NCBI GenBank assembly: GCA_963665925.1 | Contig: OY762511.1 | Span: forward strand, 2,976,001 to 3,040,000 | Length of the DNA stretch: 64,000 nt | Direction: 5' to 3' | Source: G963665925 sp963665925 | GTDB taxonomy: Bacteria > Bacillota > Clostridia > Peptostreptococcales > Acidaminobacteraceae | Part shown: piece after piece, positions 16,713 to 25,086 of the stretch | Position numbering within the stretch: the first letter of the stretch is position 1 | Layout of the letters: every line of letters starts with the position of its first letter | Notes under the pieces: generated by a model | The model's input: only the letters and a program-made list of their open reading frames with translations | What the model was told of the DNA's origin: nothing | Database searches by the model: none | Program-made: the position numbers and the translations under genes

Positions 16713-17056
16713 TTTGGATCCGCCTTTCTTTATCTTTTATCTACGGGCTATTTCTCAACCGATATTCACCCGACTTATAACTTTTATGCATCATGTAGGG
16801 TCAACATAACTTGATGGTAACACTATAACGAATATCCCTTTCAAATAAAATAGGGAAAGCGTTTTTTGTTATGCAGATAACGAATTTTACGATGCATGAC
16901 TGGATGGTTACTATGAGAGTGTAAAGCATCCCACGTCTGACAAGGCACTGAGACATGCAGTCGCCTGTGACTACTATAGAAGCAGTCAGATGTGTCCATT
17001 CAATCAATACTTACAATACTTAAAACAATTTTTATTTTTCTTAAGGAGGAAAACGA
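16713..17056. other. Divergent intergenic region htpG / ring hydrolase
   Basis: This 344-base region must hold both promoters. On the plus side I see only a small repeat GTTAT-GCAG-ATAAC (16868-16881) and a near-ideal SD, AAGGAGG at 17043-17049, seven bases before ATG. No clear plus-strand -35/-10 pair was found. Confidence 0.55.
16775..16804 (-). promoter_or_regulatory. Putative htpG promoter
   Basis: On the minus strand, TTGACC (16799-16804) and TTATAA (16775-16780) are separated by 18 bases, about 65 bases before the htpG start. An SD-like AAAGGCGG precedes the start. Confidence 0.5.
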
Positions 17057-17953
17057 ATGTCAGCAGTAACTAAAAGACAAACTAATGCAGGATATGTAGA
17101 GTGGCCATCATTCGAATCAATTCAGGAAATGTTCAAGGAACACTTCATTATCGATCGTCGTGAAGACGGTGTTGTAACAGTACGTATGCACTGCCAGGGT
17201 GGTCCATTGATCTGGTCAATGGAGCTTCATGATGCAATCGGTAAAATGTGGAGACTTCTTGGTACTGACCGTGATACAGAAATGATCATCTTCACAGGCA
17301 CAGGCAACATCTGGGTAACTGACTTTGAAGCTGCAAGCTGGGCTCCAGAAGGTGACAGCCCTCACGAAACACGTTACAACCACATGTTCGTTGATGGTCG
17401 TCGTATGATCATTACAATGATTCAAGACGTTGAAGTTCCAACACTTGGTGTTCTTAGCGGTTCAGGTGGCCATACAGAGCTTGCGCTGATGTGTGACCTT
17501 GCAATCGCTGCAGATGATATCACAATCCTTGACCCACACATGCTTCCTGGAACAAACAACGTACCTGGCGACGGTATCCACAGCTGTTTCTTTGAGCTTA
17601 TGAACGCACGTAATGCTGCATGGTACCTGATGACTGGCGACAAAATGGACGCTAGCGAGCTTGTTAACCTTGGTCTGGTTTCTGAAATCGTTCCAAGAGA
17701 GCAACTTATGGATCGTGCTTATGAAATCGCAGACATGCTGATGGCTCAAAACCGCATCGCGCGTCGTCTGACTACACAGCTAATCAGAAGAAACTGGAAA
17801 AAGCGTATCTCTGATGACCTGGATATGGCATTCGGTACAGAGCTATTCGGTATGTACTGTGCTGACGAGCTTCACTCTGAGCTTCTTTCAATGATCGGTT
17901 ACCTAGGTCTTGAAGGCAAAATCAACCCACCGCTTGTAGGTAAAGTACGTTAG
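17057..17953 (+). CDS. Crotonase-fold beta-diketone hydrolase (6-oxocamphor hydrolase-like), candidate dihydrophloroglucinol cyclohydrolase
   Basis: A 298-residue enoyl-CoA hydratase-superfamily protein. The region SGGHTELALMCDLAIAADD (His139), then DPHMLPG (His161) and NVPGDGIH (Asp172), aligns with the catalytic His122/His145/Asp154 layout of 6-oxocamphor hydrolase, which cleaves a C-C bond in cyclic 1,3-diketones by water attack. The GDG motif with upstream His is not a feature of ordinary enoyl-CoA hydratases. The CoA-binding crotonase signature is weak and an extra 40 residues precede the fold. With a 3-hydroxyacyl dehydrogenase, a BKACE lyase and a thiolase nearby, opening of dihydrophloroglucinol to 3-hydroxy-5-oxohexanoate is my leading inference. 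Codon use (CGT, GGT, ATC, AAC) is strongly biased, as in a highly expressed gene. Confidence 0.75.
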   Translation: MSAVTKRQTNAGYVEWPSFESIQEMFKEHFIIDRREDGVVTVRMHCQGGPLIWSMELHDAIGKMWRLLGTDRDTEMIIFTGTGNIWVTDFEAASWAPEGDSPHETRYNHMFVDGRRMIITMIQDVEVPTLGVLSGSGGHTELALMCDLAIAADDITILDPHMLPGTNNVPGDGIHSCFFELMNARNAAWYLMTGDKMDASELVNLGLVSEIVPREQLMDRAYEIADMLMAQNRIARRLTTQLIRRNWKKRISDDLDMAFGTELFGMYCADELHSELLSMIGYLGLEGKINPPLVGKVR

Positions 17954-18006
17954 TTAACTGAGTCTTTAAAATTTATAACTTGATAGATGGTCTTCTTTCC
18001 TAAAGT

Positions 18007-18103
18007 ATATGTGGAGAACGTAACACTTCTCCGCATATATTTGCATTTGGCCCGAATTACTGATGGAAATGTCTGAGGCGGCGTTTCCATGACTAATTCG
18101 GGC
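18007..18103 (+). ncRNA. Two intergenic hairpins between ring hydrolase and butyrate kinase genes
   Basis: First, ATATGTGGAGAA / TTCTCCGCATAT (18007-18018 and 18027-18038). Second, a two-tier stem: GCCCGAATTA (18050-18059) with TAATTCGGGC (18094-18103), enclosing ATGGAAA (18063-18069) with TTTCCAT (18084-18090). Neither is followed by a real U tract. They may stabilise or process the mRNA, or set unequal expression along the operon. Confidence 0.6.
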
Positions 18104-18135
18104 AGAGGAAAATTGTAAAAAGCGAGGAGGATATC

Positions 18136-19263
18136 GTGAAGAAGATATTTACTATTAACTGCGGGTCGACATCGACGAAGGTTGCCTATTTCGAAGATGA
18201 CAAAATGGTGAGCAAAGTATCACTCGATGTTACTGCGCAGCAGCTGAAAGCAATGCCTAAAGCCCTTGATCAGCTTGAACTAAGAACTGGCCAGGTAAGA
18301 GATTTTCTAAAGGAGAACAGCCTGGACCCGAGCGCGTTTGACATTGTGGTTGCACGCGGTGGTACAATTCACGCCGTTCCTAAAGATGGTGCCTATGAGG
18401 TCAATGACCTGATGATTGCGACTGAGAAATACGCACCTGCTGCACAGCATGCATCTTCTCTTTCGTGTCTGATTGGCAATGAACTGGTGAAGGATCTTGA
18501 CATACCGGTCATCATTTATGACCCAACGTGTGTGGACTCGGCAGACCCAATCGCCAAAATCACAGGCATTCCTGAAATTACAAACAAACCGGTAGCCCAT
18601 CTGCTTAATACAAAGATGGCCGGGATCACATATGCAGAATCCATTGGAAAGAAATATGCAGATCTTAACCTGATCATCGTTCAGCTTGGCGGCGGTATTA
18701 CACTCGGATTCCACGACCATGGCCGTATTGCTGACTGGGTATATGACGACGAAGGGGCCATGTCACCACAGCGTGCAGGCGCCATTCCGACACGTTATAT
18801 GGTAGATCTGTGCTATAACAGCGATAAAAGCTATCAGGAAATGAAGATGTTTCTTGCTGGCAAGGCAGGTCTGGCAGCCCATTTTGGTACGCAGGACGTC
18901 CGTGACATAGAAAAAATGATTGAAGAAGGCGATGAAAGAGCGGAATTGGTTCTTCAATCCGTCTCTTACAATGTTGCAAAAAGCATAGGACAGCTTTCGG
19001 TTGTCAGGGGTGGAAAGGTAGACCAGATCATTTTGACAGGTGGCATTGCCTACTCTAAGCGTATTACCGACTGGATTGCCGAAAAGGTTGAATTCATTGC
19101 GCCGGTTTCTGTCATTCCAGGAGAAAAGGAAATGGAAGCGCTAGCAGCAGGCGGACTGCGCATACTGAAGGGTGAAGAAGCGGTTCAGCCATTCACATTC
19201 ATGCCCCCAGGCTACAGCTCCATTGAAGAGATTATCAGTAATCCGAATGCCCTGGCAAGGTAA
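18136..19263 (+). CDS. buk: Butyrate kinase (acetokinase family)
   Basis: A 375-residue ASKHA-fold kinase starting at GTG 18136 with GAGGAGG immediately upstream. Motifs: N-terminal INCGSTSTKVA phosphate loop, VARGGTIHAVP, HLLNTKMAG, LGGGITLGFHDHGRIAD and the C-terminal ILTGGIAYS adenosine site. It converts butyryl-phosphate (or a branched/short acyl phosphate) plus ADP to acid and ATP in the cytoplasm. It is slightly longer than typical Buk (about 355). With ptb two genes downstream it forms the substrate-level phosphorylation end of the pathway. Exact acyl specificity is not visible. Confidence 0.93.
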   Translation: MKKIFTINCGSTSTKVAYFEDDKMVSKVSLDVTAQQLKAMPKALDQLELRTGQVRDFLKENSLDPSAFDIVVARGGTIHAVPKDGAYEVNDLMIATEKYAPAAQHASSLSCLIGNELVKDLDIPVIIYDPTCVDSADPIAKITGIPEITNKPVAHLLNTKMAGITYAESIGKKYADLNLIIVQLGGGITLGFHDHGRIADWVYDDEGAMSPQRAGAIPTRYMVDLCYNSDKSYQEMKMFLAGKAGLAAHFGTQDVRDIEKMIEEGDERAELVLQSVSYNVAKSIGQLSVVRGGKVDQIILTGGIAYSKRITDWIAEKVEFIAPVSVIPGEKEMEALAAGGLRILKGEEAVQPFTFMPPGYSSIEEIISNPNALAR

Positions 19264-19345
19264 GATACTTGTAAGTTTTGCAAAAGCTATAAAACAATTA
19301 TGAGCCTATAATCGAATCAATCAATTTTGAAAAGGAGGTCTCGAA

Positions 19346-20176
19346 ATGGGACTGGAAAATAAGGTAATCATTACAGCCGCACTGACAGGTGCGATGACAC
19401 CAAAGGAAATGAATCCAAACATTCCGCTAACACCGGAGGAAATAGCAGAAGACGCATACAAGTGCTGGAAGGCAGGCGCTGCTGTTGTCCACCTGCATAT
19501 GCGTGATGATGAAGGACTGGGCACAATGGACAAAGAGAAGTTCAAGAAGACCGTTGAGCTGATCAAGGCCAAGCCTGATTGCGATGTAGTTATCAACTGC
19601 ACAACTTCAGGTGACAACCGTGCATCATACGATGACCGTATGGCACATCTGCCTTATGTAAAACCTGAAATTGCGTCTTTTGACGCGGGTTCATTCAACT
19701 GGATGCCTTTTGGTATTTTCGATAACTCACCTCAGTTCCTTGAGCCACTGGGAAATACGATGAAGGAACATGGCGTAAAGCCTGAGTTTGAAATTTTCGA
19801 CTCTGGATTTATGAATGTCGTAAAATACTATGCCAAAAAGGGTGTGCTTGAAGCACCATACCACTACCAGTTCGTACTTGGTGTACTGGGCGGCATGGAA
19901 GCATCGGTAAAGAACCTTCAATATCTCCATGAAATGCTTCCAGAAGGGGCAACTTGGTCAGCATTTGGTCTGGGCAAGCAGCATATGCCAATCATGTACG
20001 CGACACTGGCCCTGGGCGGACACATTCGTGTTGGACTGGAAGACAATGTATACTACAGCAAAGGTCAGCTGGCATCGAATGTAATGCTGGTTGAAAGAGC
20101 TGCACGTGTGATTAATGAGTTTGGCAAAGAGCCTGCGACACCAGAAGAGGCGCGCCAGATCCTAGGTATTAAATAG
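19346..20176 (+). CDS. BKACE-family beta-keto acid cleavage enzyme, candidate triacetate acetoacetate-lyase
   Basis: A 276-residue TIM-barrel, Zn-dependent acyltransferase of the former DUF849 family. Zn ligands His49 and His51 (VVHLHMRD) and the C-terminal RVGLEDN motif (Arg228, Glu232, Asp233) match the catalytic set of the lysine-fermentation enzyme Kce. These enzymes condense a beta-keto acid with acetyl-CoA and release acetoacetate or acetoacetyl-CoA. The other lysine-fermentation genes (kamA, kamDE, kdd, kal) are absent, so Kce itself is unlikely. Placed with the ring hydrolase and dehydrogenase, 3,5-dioxohexanoate (triacetate) is the most sensible substrate. AAAGGAGG precedes the ATG. 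Confidence 0.85.
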   Translation: MGLENKVIITAALTGAMTPKEMNPNIPLTPEEIAEDAYKCWKAGAAVVHLHMRDDEGLGTMDKEKFKKTVELIKAKPDCDVVINCTTSGDNRASYDDRMAHLPYVKPEIASFDAGSFNWMPFGIFDNSPQFLEPLGNTMKEHGVKPEFEIFDSGFMNVVKYYAKKGVLEAPYHYQFVLGVLGGMEASVKNLQYLHEMLPEGATWSAFGLGKQHMPIMYATLALGGHIRVGLEDNVYYSKGQLASNVMLVERAARVINEFGKEPATPEEARQILGIK

Positions 20177-20217
20177 AAGCAATAGAGGCAGTAGAGTTCA
20201 AGTTCAAATAATGACAG

Positions 20218-20252
20218 CTATGTGCCAGTGCGAATGATCGTACTGGCACGTA
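20218..20252 (+). ncRNA. Intergenic hairpin between lyase and ptb
   Basis: GTGCCAGTGCGA (20222-20233) pairs with TCGTACTGGCAC (20238-20249), extended by three outer pairs, with loop ATGA. There is no U tract, and the ptb SD follows 12 bases later. Likely an mRNA processing or stability element. Confidence 0.6.
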
Positions 20253-20271
20253 TACGATTAAAGGAGATGCC

Positions 20272-21174
20272 ATGTATAGAGATTATGAAGCGCTTAAGGC
20301 GGCATGCCTGGATACGAATACGCAAATGAAGCGGATTGTGGTTGCAGGAGCGGCAGATGACCATGCACTTGAAGCCAGCTTTTTGGCACAACGACAAGGC
20401 TATGTCACACCCGTTCTGGTTGGAGAAACAGACCACATTGAGAGCTTGATAGAAAAATTGGGGTTTTCAGAGGAAAAGTATGAAATCGTAGACTGCGAAG
20501 CAGGACGCAATCCTTCTGAAGTAGCTGTTCAGCTCATTCATGAGGGCCGTGGAGATTTCATTCTTAAAGGAAAGATGGAAACAAAGGATCTTTTAAGACC
20601 GATTCTCAACAAGGAAACGGGATTGAACGATCGCGGCTTCATCACACATTTTGGACTCATGCAGGTCAAAGGATACCACAAGCTTCTTGCCATGAGTGAC
20701 TGCGCAGTCATTCCATACCCAACCCTTGAAGAGAAGGCAAAAATCATAGAGGTTGGTATGGAAGCCCTAAGAAAGCTTGGATACGAAAGACCTGTAGTAG
20801 GTGCACTTTGCGCCGTTGAGACAGTCAGTCCGAAAATGCCTGAAACAGGGGATGCAGACCGTCTTCAGAAAATGTCTGAGGAAGGGGCCTTTGATAATGG
20901 TGTAGTGGTAGGTCCGATTTCTTATGACCTGGCTACGCGAAAAGAATCGGCAGAAATAAAAGGATATGACTCACCCTATGCAGGTGATGTGGATATGCTC
21001 CTGGTGCCTCAAATGGTTACAGGAAACGTCATGAGCAAAATTTGGAATGTCGATGAAGAAAATATACTAGCAGGCTGCCTCCTGGGTGCAAATGTGCCAA
21101 TCGCACTTACATCCAGAAGTGCCAGCATGAATGAAAAACTCTATTCCATTCTGCTGTGCAGCCTGCTGAGCTAA
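20272..21174 (+). CDS. ptb: Phosphate butyryltransferase
   Basis: A 300-residue member of the Pta/Ptb family. The body shows DFILKGKMETKDLLRPILN, VGALCAVETVSPKMPET and DNGVVVGPISYDLA, blocks characteristic of phosphate butyryl/acetyltransferases, and a C-terminal region ending in LLGANVPIALTSRSAS. It exchanges CoA for phosphate on short acyl-CoA, feeding Buk. The SD AAAGGAG lies 5 bases before ATG 20272. It ends only 7 bases from the convergent LysR gene, with no terminator between them, so transcripts may collide or read through. Confidence 0.92.
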   Translation: MYRDYEALKAACLDTNTQMKRIVVAGAADDHALEASFLAQRQGYVTPVLVGETDHIESLIEKLGFSEEKYEIVDCEAGRNPSEVAVQLIHEGRGDFILKGKMETKDLLRPILNKETGLNDRGFITHFGLMQVKGYHKLLAMSDCAVIPYPTLEEKAKIIEVGMEALRKLGYERPVVGALCAVETVSPKMPETGDADRLQKMSEEGAFDNGVVVGPISYDLATRKESAEIKGYDSPYAGDVDMLLVPQMVTGNVMSKIWNVDEENILAGCLLGANVPIALTSRSASMNEKLYSILLCSLLS

Positions 21175-21181
21175 ATACCCC

Positions 21182-22090
21182 TTAGGCATTTTCTTCAGGT
21201 TTTTCAGCGTATGATTTCACAAGCTTGATGAATTCTTCTGCAAGCGCGGAGCTGTTCTCCTTATTGTAGAGCATGACCACGTTGCCCTTCGCGGAGAATT
21301 CATTGAGCGGGATATAGGTGATTTGCGTGTCTGATGACTTTGCCTTGGTCATTGAAGTGGGGACAATACTGTAGCCCAGACCAAGAGAAACCTGAAGCAT
21401 AGCCGAGTCTGTGGTGTTGACATAGATCACATCGATATTCTTTCTATTTGTATAGTTCTCGAGCTCATACATGACCAGCTTGATAAATGGTGGCTGGGCA
21501 TATGAAGGCAGAAGAAGCGGCAGAGCGTTTACGATTCCAGATATGTTCTCTGTCGAGCTGTCCTTGACGATTGAAGAAGCGACTGCAAGTGAGAAGGGTT
21601 CTTCGCCGACTGGAACACGGCAGAGTTGTTCTTCATCAGATGCCGCAAATTCATATGTGAAGCCTACATCATAAATGTCATAAAGTATGGCGCTTGGAAT
21701 CTCGGTAAAATTGTAAGATTCAATTACAAGGGATGTGTCGGGGAAATCATTTTTGAAATGATAGAGCGATTTTTGCAGGACTGGACTGATGTTGCCCGGC
21801 GAGACCACTCTTAGAACGCCAGATTGTCCCTTGCTGGCAAATTGCGTTTTCTGGATGATGGTTTCCATGTGTTTAATAAAAAGCTCACATTCCTTGTAGA
21901 AGACTTCGCCTGCGTTGGTAAGCTCAAGTTGTTTGTTGCTCCGTTCAAAAAGAACGACATCGAGTTCCTTTTCTAGGGCCATCATCTGACGGCTCAGGGT
22001 AGACTGACTGATGTAGAAATGTCTGGCTGCCTTTGTGACGTTCTTGTATTTTGCAATGTATTGAAAGTGGTGTAATGTTTCAATATTCAT
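21182..22090 (-). CDS. LysR-family transcriptional regulator of the catabolic set
   Basis: A 302-residue regulator with the LysR winged-helix at the N-terminus (FYISQSTLSRQMMALEKELDVVLFERSNK) and a periplasmic-binding-like effector domain (about 90-295). It sits between ptb and the thiolase gene and is divergent from the latter, the classical LysR position. The 122-base gap between them holds an inverted repeat. It most likely responds to a pathway intermediate and controls the thiolase gene and possibly the ring-hydrolase operon. The effector is unknown. Confidence 0.92.
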   Translation of the reverse strand: MNIETLHHFQYIAKYKNVTKAARHFYISQSTLSRQMMALEKELDVVLFERSNKQLELTNAGEVFYKECELFIKHMETIIQKTQFASKGQSGVLRVVSPGNISPVLQKSLYHFKNDFPDTSLVIESYNFTEIPSAILYDIYDVGFTYEFAASDEEQLCRVPVGEEPFSLAVASSIVKDSSTENISGIVNALPLLLPSYAQPPFIKLVMYELENYTNRKNIDVIYVNTTDSAMLQVSLGLGYSIVPTSMTKAKSSDTQITYIPLNEFSAKGNVVMLYNKENSSALAEEFIKLVKSYAEKPEENA

Positions 22091-22131
22091 AGATGGAAAC
22101 CTCTCGGATTGTTTTGTTTAGTAGAAAATTA

Positions 22132-22157
22132 CTATATATATATTTTACCATATATAG
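22132..22157. promoter_or_regulatory. Inverted repeat in LysR/thiolase divergent region
   Basis: CTATATAT (22132-22139) and ATATATAG (22150-22157) separated by 10 bases fit a LysR-type binding box. The run also supplies TATA-like -10 sequences for either strand. Assignment is by position and symmetry only. Confidence 0.45.
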
Positions 22158-22212
22158 CCTGGGATGAGGTTGAATAGATGCGTAAAATAACTGGAAGTAA
22201 GGAGGAAAAGCT

Positions 22213-23370
22213 TTGGAGAATTGTGTTATCGTTGCTTATGGCAGATCAGCTGTCGGTAGGGCTTTCAAAGGATCACTCGCAGGGGTGAATCCGGTAGATT
22301 ATGGTGCTGAAGTCTTAAAAGGTGTTCTGGCAAAGGTACCGGAACTTGATGCGAAAGAAATTGAAGATGTTATTGTTGGATGTGCAATTCCAGAGGGGAC
22401 AATGGGGCTGAATCCCGCACGCAATATCGTCATTCGTGCCGGACTTCCTGACAGTGTGCCTGCACAGACGGTGAACCGCTTCTGTTCATCTGGATTGCAG
22501 ACCATTGCCATTGGTGCGGCGGCCATTATGAGTGGGATGCAGGATGTTGTCGTTGCAGGCGGTGTGGAGTCCATGACGGCACCGGTTCTTTCCAGTGATC
22601 AGGAGTATTTGAATGAATGGCTGCTTAAAAATACGGAGGCTTATGTCTCTATGGGTATGACGGCAGAAAACGTGGCAAACAAATATGGTGTAACACGTGA
22701 GCGTATGGAGCAAATGGCCGTTGAGAGCCATGCGAAAGCCGCACAAGCACTGGAAGAAGGGCTGTTCGATCCTGAAATCATCCCTGTGAGAGGTCTGGAT
22801 CCGGAAGGGAATGATCTTGTTCTAAAGCGTGATGAAGGTGTGCGTAAAGGAACAAATCTGGACAAGCTTGCCACACTCAAACCTTGCTTTATGGAAGACG
22901 GACTTGTGACAGCGGCAACCTCATCACAAATGAGCGATGGTGCAAGCTTCGTTGTGCTCATGTCTGAGTCTAAGGCAAAGGCACTGGGCATTAAACCGGT
23001 AGCTCGTTTTGTTTCATATGCGGTTGCAGGTCTTGAACCGGAATACATGGGAATGGGGCCGGTTCATGCCATAAATAAGCTGATGACAAAAACTGACCTT
23101 ACAATTAAGGATATGGATGTTATTGAGCTCAATGAGGCATTTGCTGCCCAAGCCATAGCTACGGTAGAAGAACTTGGACTAAATACGGAAATACTCAATC
23201 CTAGAGGGGGGGCGCTGGCACTGGGCCATCCACTGGGTGCCACAGGCTCAATTCTTACATGCAAGGCAATCAACTACCTGCAGAACACAGGTGGCAGGTA
23301 CGGTATGATTACCATGTGCATTGGTGGCGGCATGGGTGCGGCAGGTATTATTGAAGTGTATCCGTCATAG
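22213..23370 (+). CDS. Acetyl-CoA C-acetyltransferase (thiolase)
   Basis: A 385-residue class II thiolase. The start is TTG 22213, supported by AAGGAGG at 22199-22205; no ATG occurs near it. Active-site residues: Cys91 in NRFCSSGLQ, His339 in GHPLGATG and Cys369 in CIGGGMGAA; NEAFAAQ is also present. It splits acetoacetyl-CoA to two acetyl-CoA (or makes it). After the BKACE lyase step this closes the proposed pathway to acetyl-CoA. It is transcribed away from the LysR gene and ends in a bidirectional terminator. Confidence 0.93.
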   Translation: MENCVIVAYGRSAVGRAFKGSLAGVNPVDYGAEVLKGVLAKVPELDAKEIEDVIVGCAIPEGTMGLNPARNIVIRAGLPDSVPAQTVNRFCSSGLQTIAIGAAAIMSGMQDVVVAGGVESMTAPVLSSDQEYLNEWLLKNTEAYVSMGMTAENVANKYGVTRERMEQMAVESHAKAAQALEEGLFDPEIIPVRGLDPEGNDLVLKRDEGVRKGTNLDKLATLKPCFMEDGLVTAATSSQMSDGASFVVLMSESKAKALGIKPVARFVSYAVAGLEPEYMGMGPVHAINKLMTKTDLTIKDMDVIELNEAFAAQAIATVEELGLNTEILNPRGGALALGHPLGATGSILTCKAINYLQNTGGRYGMITMCIGGGMGAAGIIEVYPS

Positions 23371-23417
23371 TGTTTTTCTATGCGTTTCCCAAGACCATAA
23401 AAGAATGACTATTTATA

Positions 23418-23452
23418 AAAAGCGGGCTGTTCATTTAAACAGTCCGCTTTTG
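23418..23452. terminator. Bidirectional terminator
   Basis: AAAAGCGG-g-CTGTT (23418-23430 region) pairs with AACAG-t-CCGCTTTT (23438-23451), with A and T tracts on both sides. It serves the convergent thiolase and FMN-binding genes. Confidence 0.88.
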
Positions 23453-23489
23453 CTGATTAACCGGAAAATAGGGTTTTACAGGTCGTATT

Positions 23490-24671
23490 TCAGTTTGAAT
23501 GCTTGTGATGCCCACGTTGTGGAGGGACATTGTTGACGATGGGTTCGATGGATGTGCCACCGGCACGCACCAGCGCATCAGCAACGGCTTCCTTGATGGC
23601 CATTGAGGAGTAGGTTGCACCGGATACCGTATCTACATCTGCAGTTTGGGTACGGATGATTTCAGGAATCATGCCGTTGGTTGCCCAGCGCAGCCACTTG
23701 CGGTCGTCACGGGTCTGGGTGACTTCGATGGACGTGATGTATTCATCTTGGACAGACACGCTTACTGTCATGTCACCTCTAAAGCCTGTTCCGCTACCGG
23801 TATAGACGCCATCAGCGATGCCAAGGGCATCACCAACCAGAAGGGTTGACATGTCGAGGTTCATTTCTTCAACAGATGAAAGTGCGGTGGTTGAACCTAT
23901 GCGCGCAAAGTTTTCATATGCAAACCAGGAAAGTACAGGAACAATCACCATCAGTACGGCTGCAGTTACCAGTTTCTTTTTGGGCATATTGACCGCAATT
24001 ACTTTAAAATCAAGGGTGTGTTCAACCGGGCACGCACTGACACAGGACATGCAGTTTATGCACTGCAAAGACCGTACCTGTGTATGGGACTGAATGTCGA
24101 CGTGCATGGGACAGACCCTGTTGCACAGGCCGCAGCTGACACATGTGGACGCTGAACGAACAATGGTGACAGGTCGCAGCGATCCCATCAGCCCGTAGCG
24201 TGCGCCTTCTGCGCACAGGAATTGACAGAAGGGACGGTCAACAAAAATGGAAATGAAAAGCATGAGACATATGACACCCCATCCAATGACAGAAAGTGCA
24301 TGTCCTGCAAAGGCAGCGGCCAGATTGACACGCGGGTCCAAATGCATGAGGCTGCTGATTGCAGTGCCGCTTATGAAAAGTGAAATCACGAGCAGGGCAT
24401 AACGCAGGGGCGAGAGTGCCTTAGCCAGCTTCATAGGTAGCCTATAGGGTCTGATCTTCAGCTTTTGGCGTAAACGACCAGAAAAATCCTGAAGGGTTCC
24501 AAAGGGGCAGAGCCAGCCGCAAAAGAGGGGACCAGTGAGGACCGTAACGACGACTAGGAGTATTTGAAAAAGCGGTATGCCGCTTATGAGTCCTGTTGTG
24601 GATATTGCAAGGGCCAGCACCTGTATGAGAAACCGAAGGGGCTGCAAGTGTTTTCTTATATTGAATAGCAT
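23490..24671 (-). CDS. Membrane 4Fe-4S (NapH/NosR-like) protein with flavinylated FMN-binding domain
   Basis: A 393-residue protein with about 5-6 membrane helices carrying the CGWLCPFG and RPFCQFLCAEG motifs of NapH/NosR-type proteins. Two [4Fe-4S] motifs follow (CVSCGLCNRVCPMH and CINCMSCVSACPVE), then another helix. The C-terminal extracytoplasmic FMN-binding domain ends in DTVSGATYSS, where the Thr is the expected covalent FMN site for ApbE. Family knowledge: these proteins move electrons from cytoplasmic Fe-S donors to an extracytoplasmic flavin. No ApbE or partner reductase lies adjacent, so its acceptor is open. AAGGAG precedes the ATG on the minus strand. Confidence 0.88.
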   Translation of the reverse strand: MLFNIRKHLQPLRFLIQVLALAISTTGLISGIPLFQILLVVVTVLTGPLFCGWLCPFGTLQDFSGRLRQKLKIRPYRLPMKLAKALSPLRYALLVISLFISGTAISSLMHLDPRVNLAAAFAGHALSVIGWGVICLMLFISIFVDRPFCQFLCAEGARYGLMGSLRPVTIVRSASTCVSCGLCNRVCPMHVDIQSHTQVRSLQCINCMSCVSACPVEHTLDFKVIAVNMPKKKLVTAAVLMVIVPVLSWFAYENFARIGSTTALSSVEEMNLDMSTLLVGDALGIADGVYTGSGTGFRGDMTVSVSVQDEYITSIEVTQTRDDRKWLRWATNGMIPEIIRTQTADVDTVSGATYSSMAIKEAVADALVRAGGTSIEPIVNNVPPQRGHHKHSN

Positions 24672-25086
24672 GGGCGGTTCTCCTTCAATTTATAGGAACT
24701 TGTTTAAAGATATGTTCTATGATTTTAGCATACATTCGGGGAATCCAGTGCAAAAAAGTGATGAAAACGATATATGCATGTGTGAAGCCTGCAAATTATG
24801 GAATGAATAAGTTAAATAGTTTACGGGTTCTGGTGCAATATTATTAGAAATTGTGTATAATAATTTTAATGAAGATATGAAAATAGTACTAGACAAGTGA
24901 CCCGCTGTAAAGATCTGCAATTCGGAATGCAAGAGTCTGTAAAATGATGTAATTACATTATTTTAGGATTGTGTACAGAAACTATTCATGGATTATACTT
25001 CCAATGAATGCAGTAATATGATATTAATATATAGGACTTATTATCTATTTAACACCAATTTGCTACACAATAAATAAGGATATCAG
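24672..25086. other. Divergent intergenic region
   Basis: This AT-rich 415-base gap between the FMN protein and the EAL gene holds a consensus TATAAT at 24856-24861 without a good -35, and a perfect 12-base palindrome ATGTAATTACAT (24947-24958) that could be an operator. I find no riboswitch core and no gene. Confidence 0.5.

Noticed and set aside
19346..20176. Lysine-fermentation Kce assignment for the BKACE protein
   Set aside because: Other lysine-fermentation genes (aminomutases, kdd, kal) are absent, and ring-cleavage-type neighbours fit a different beta-keto acid.
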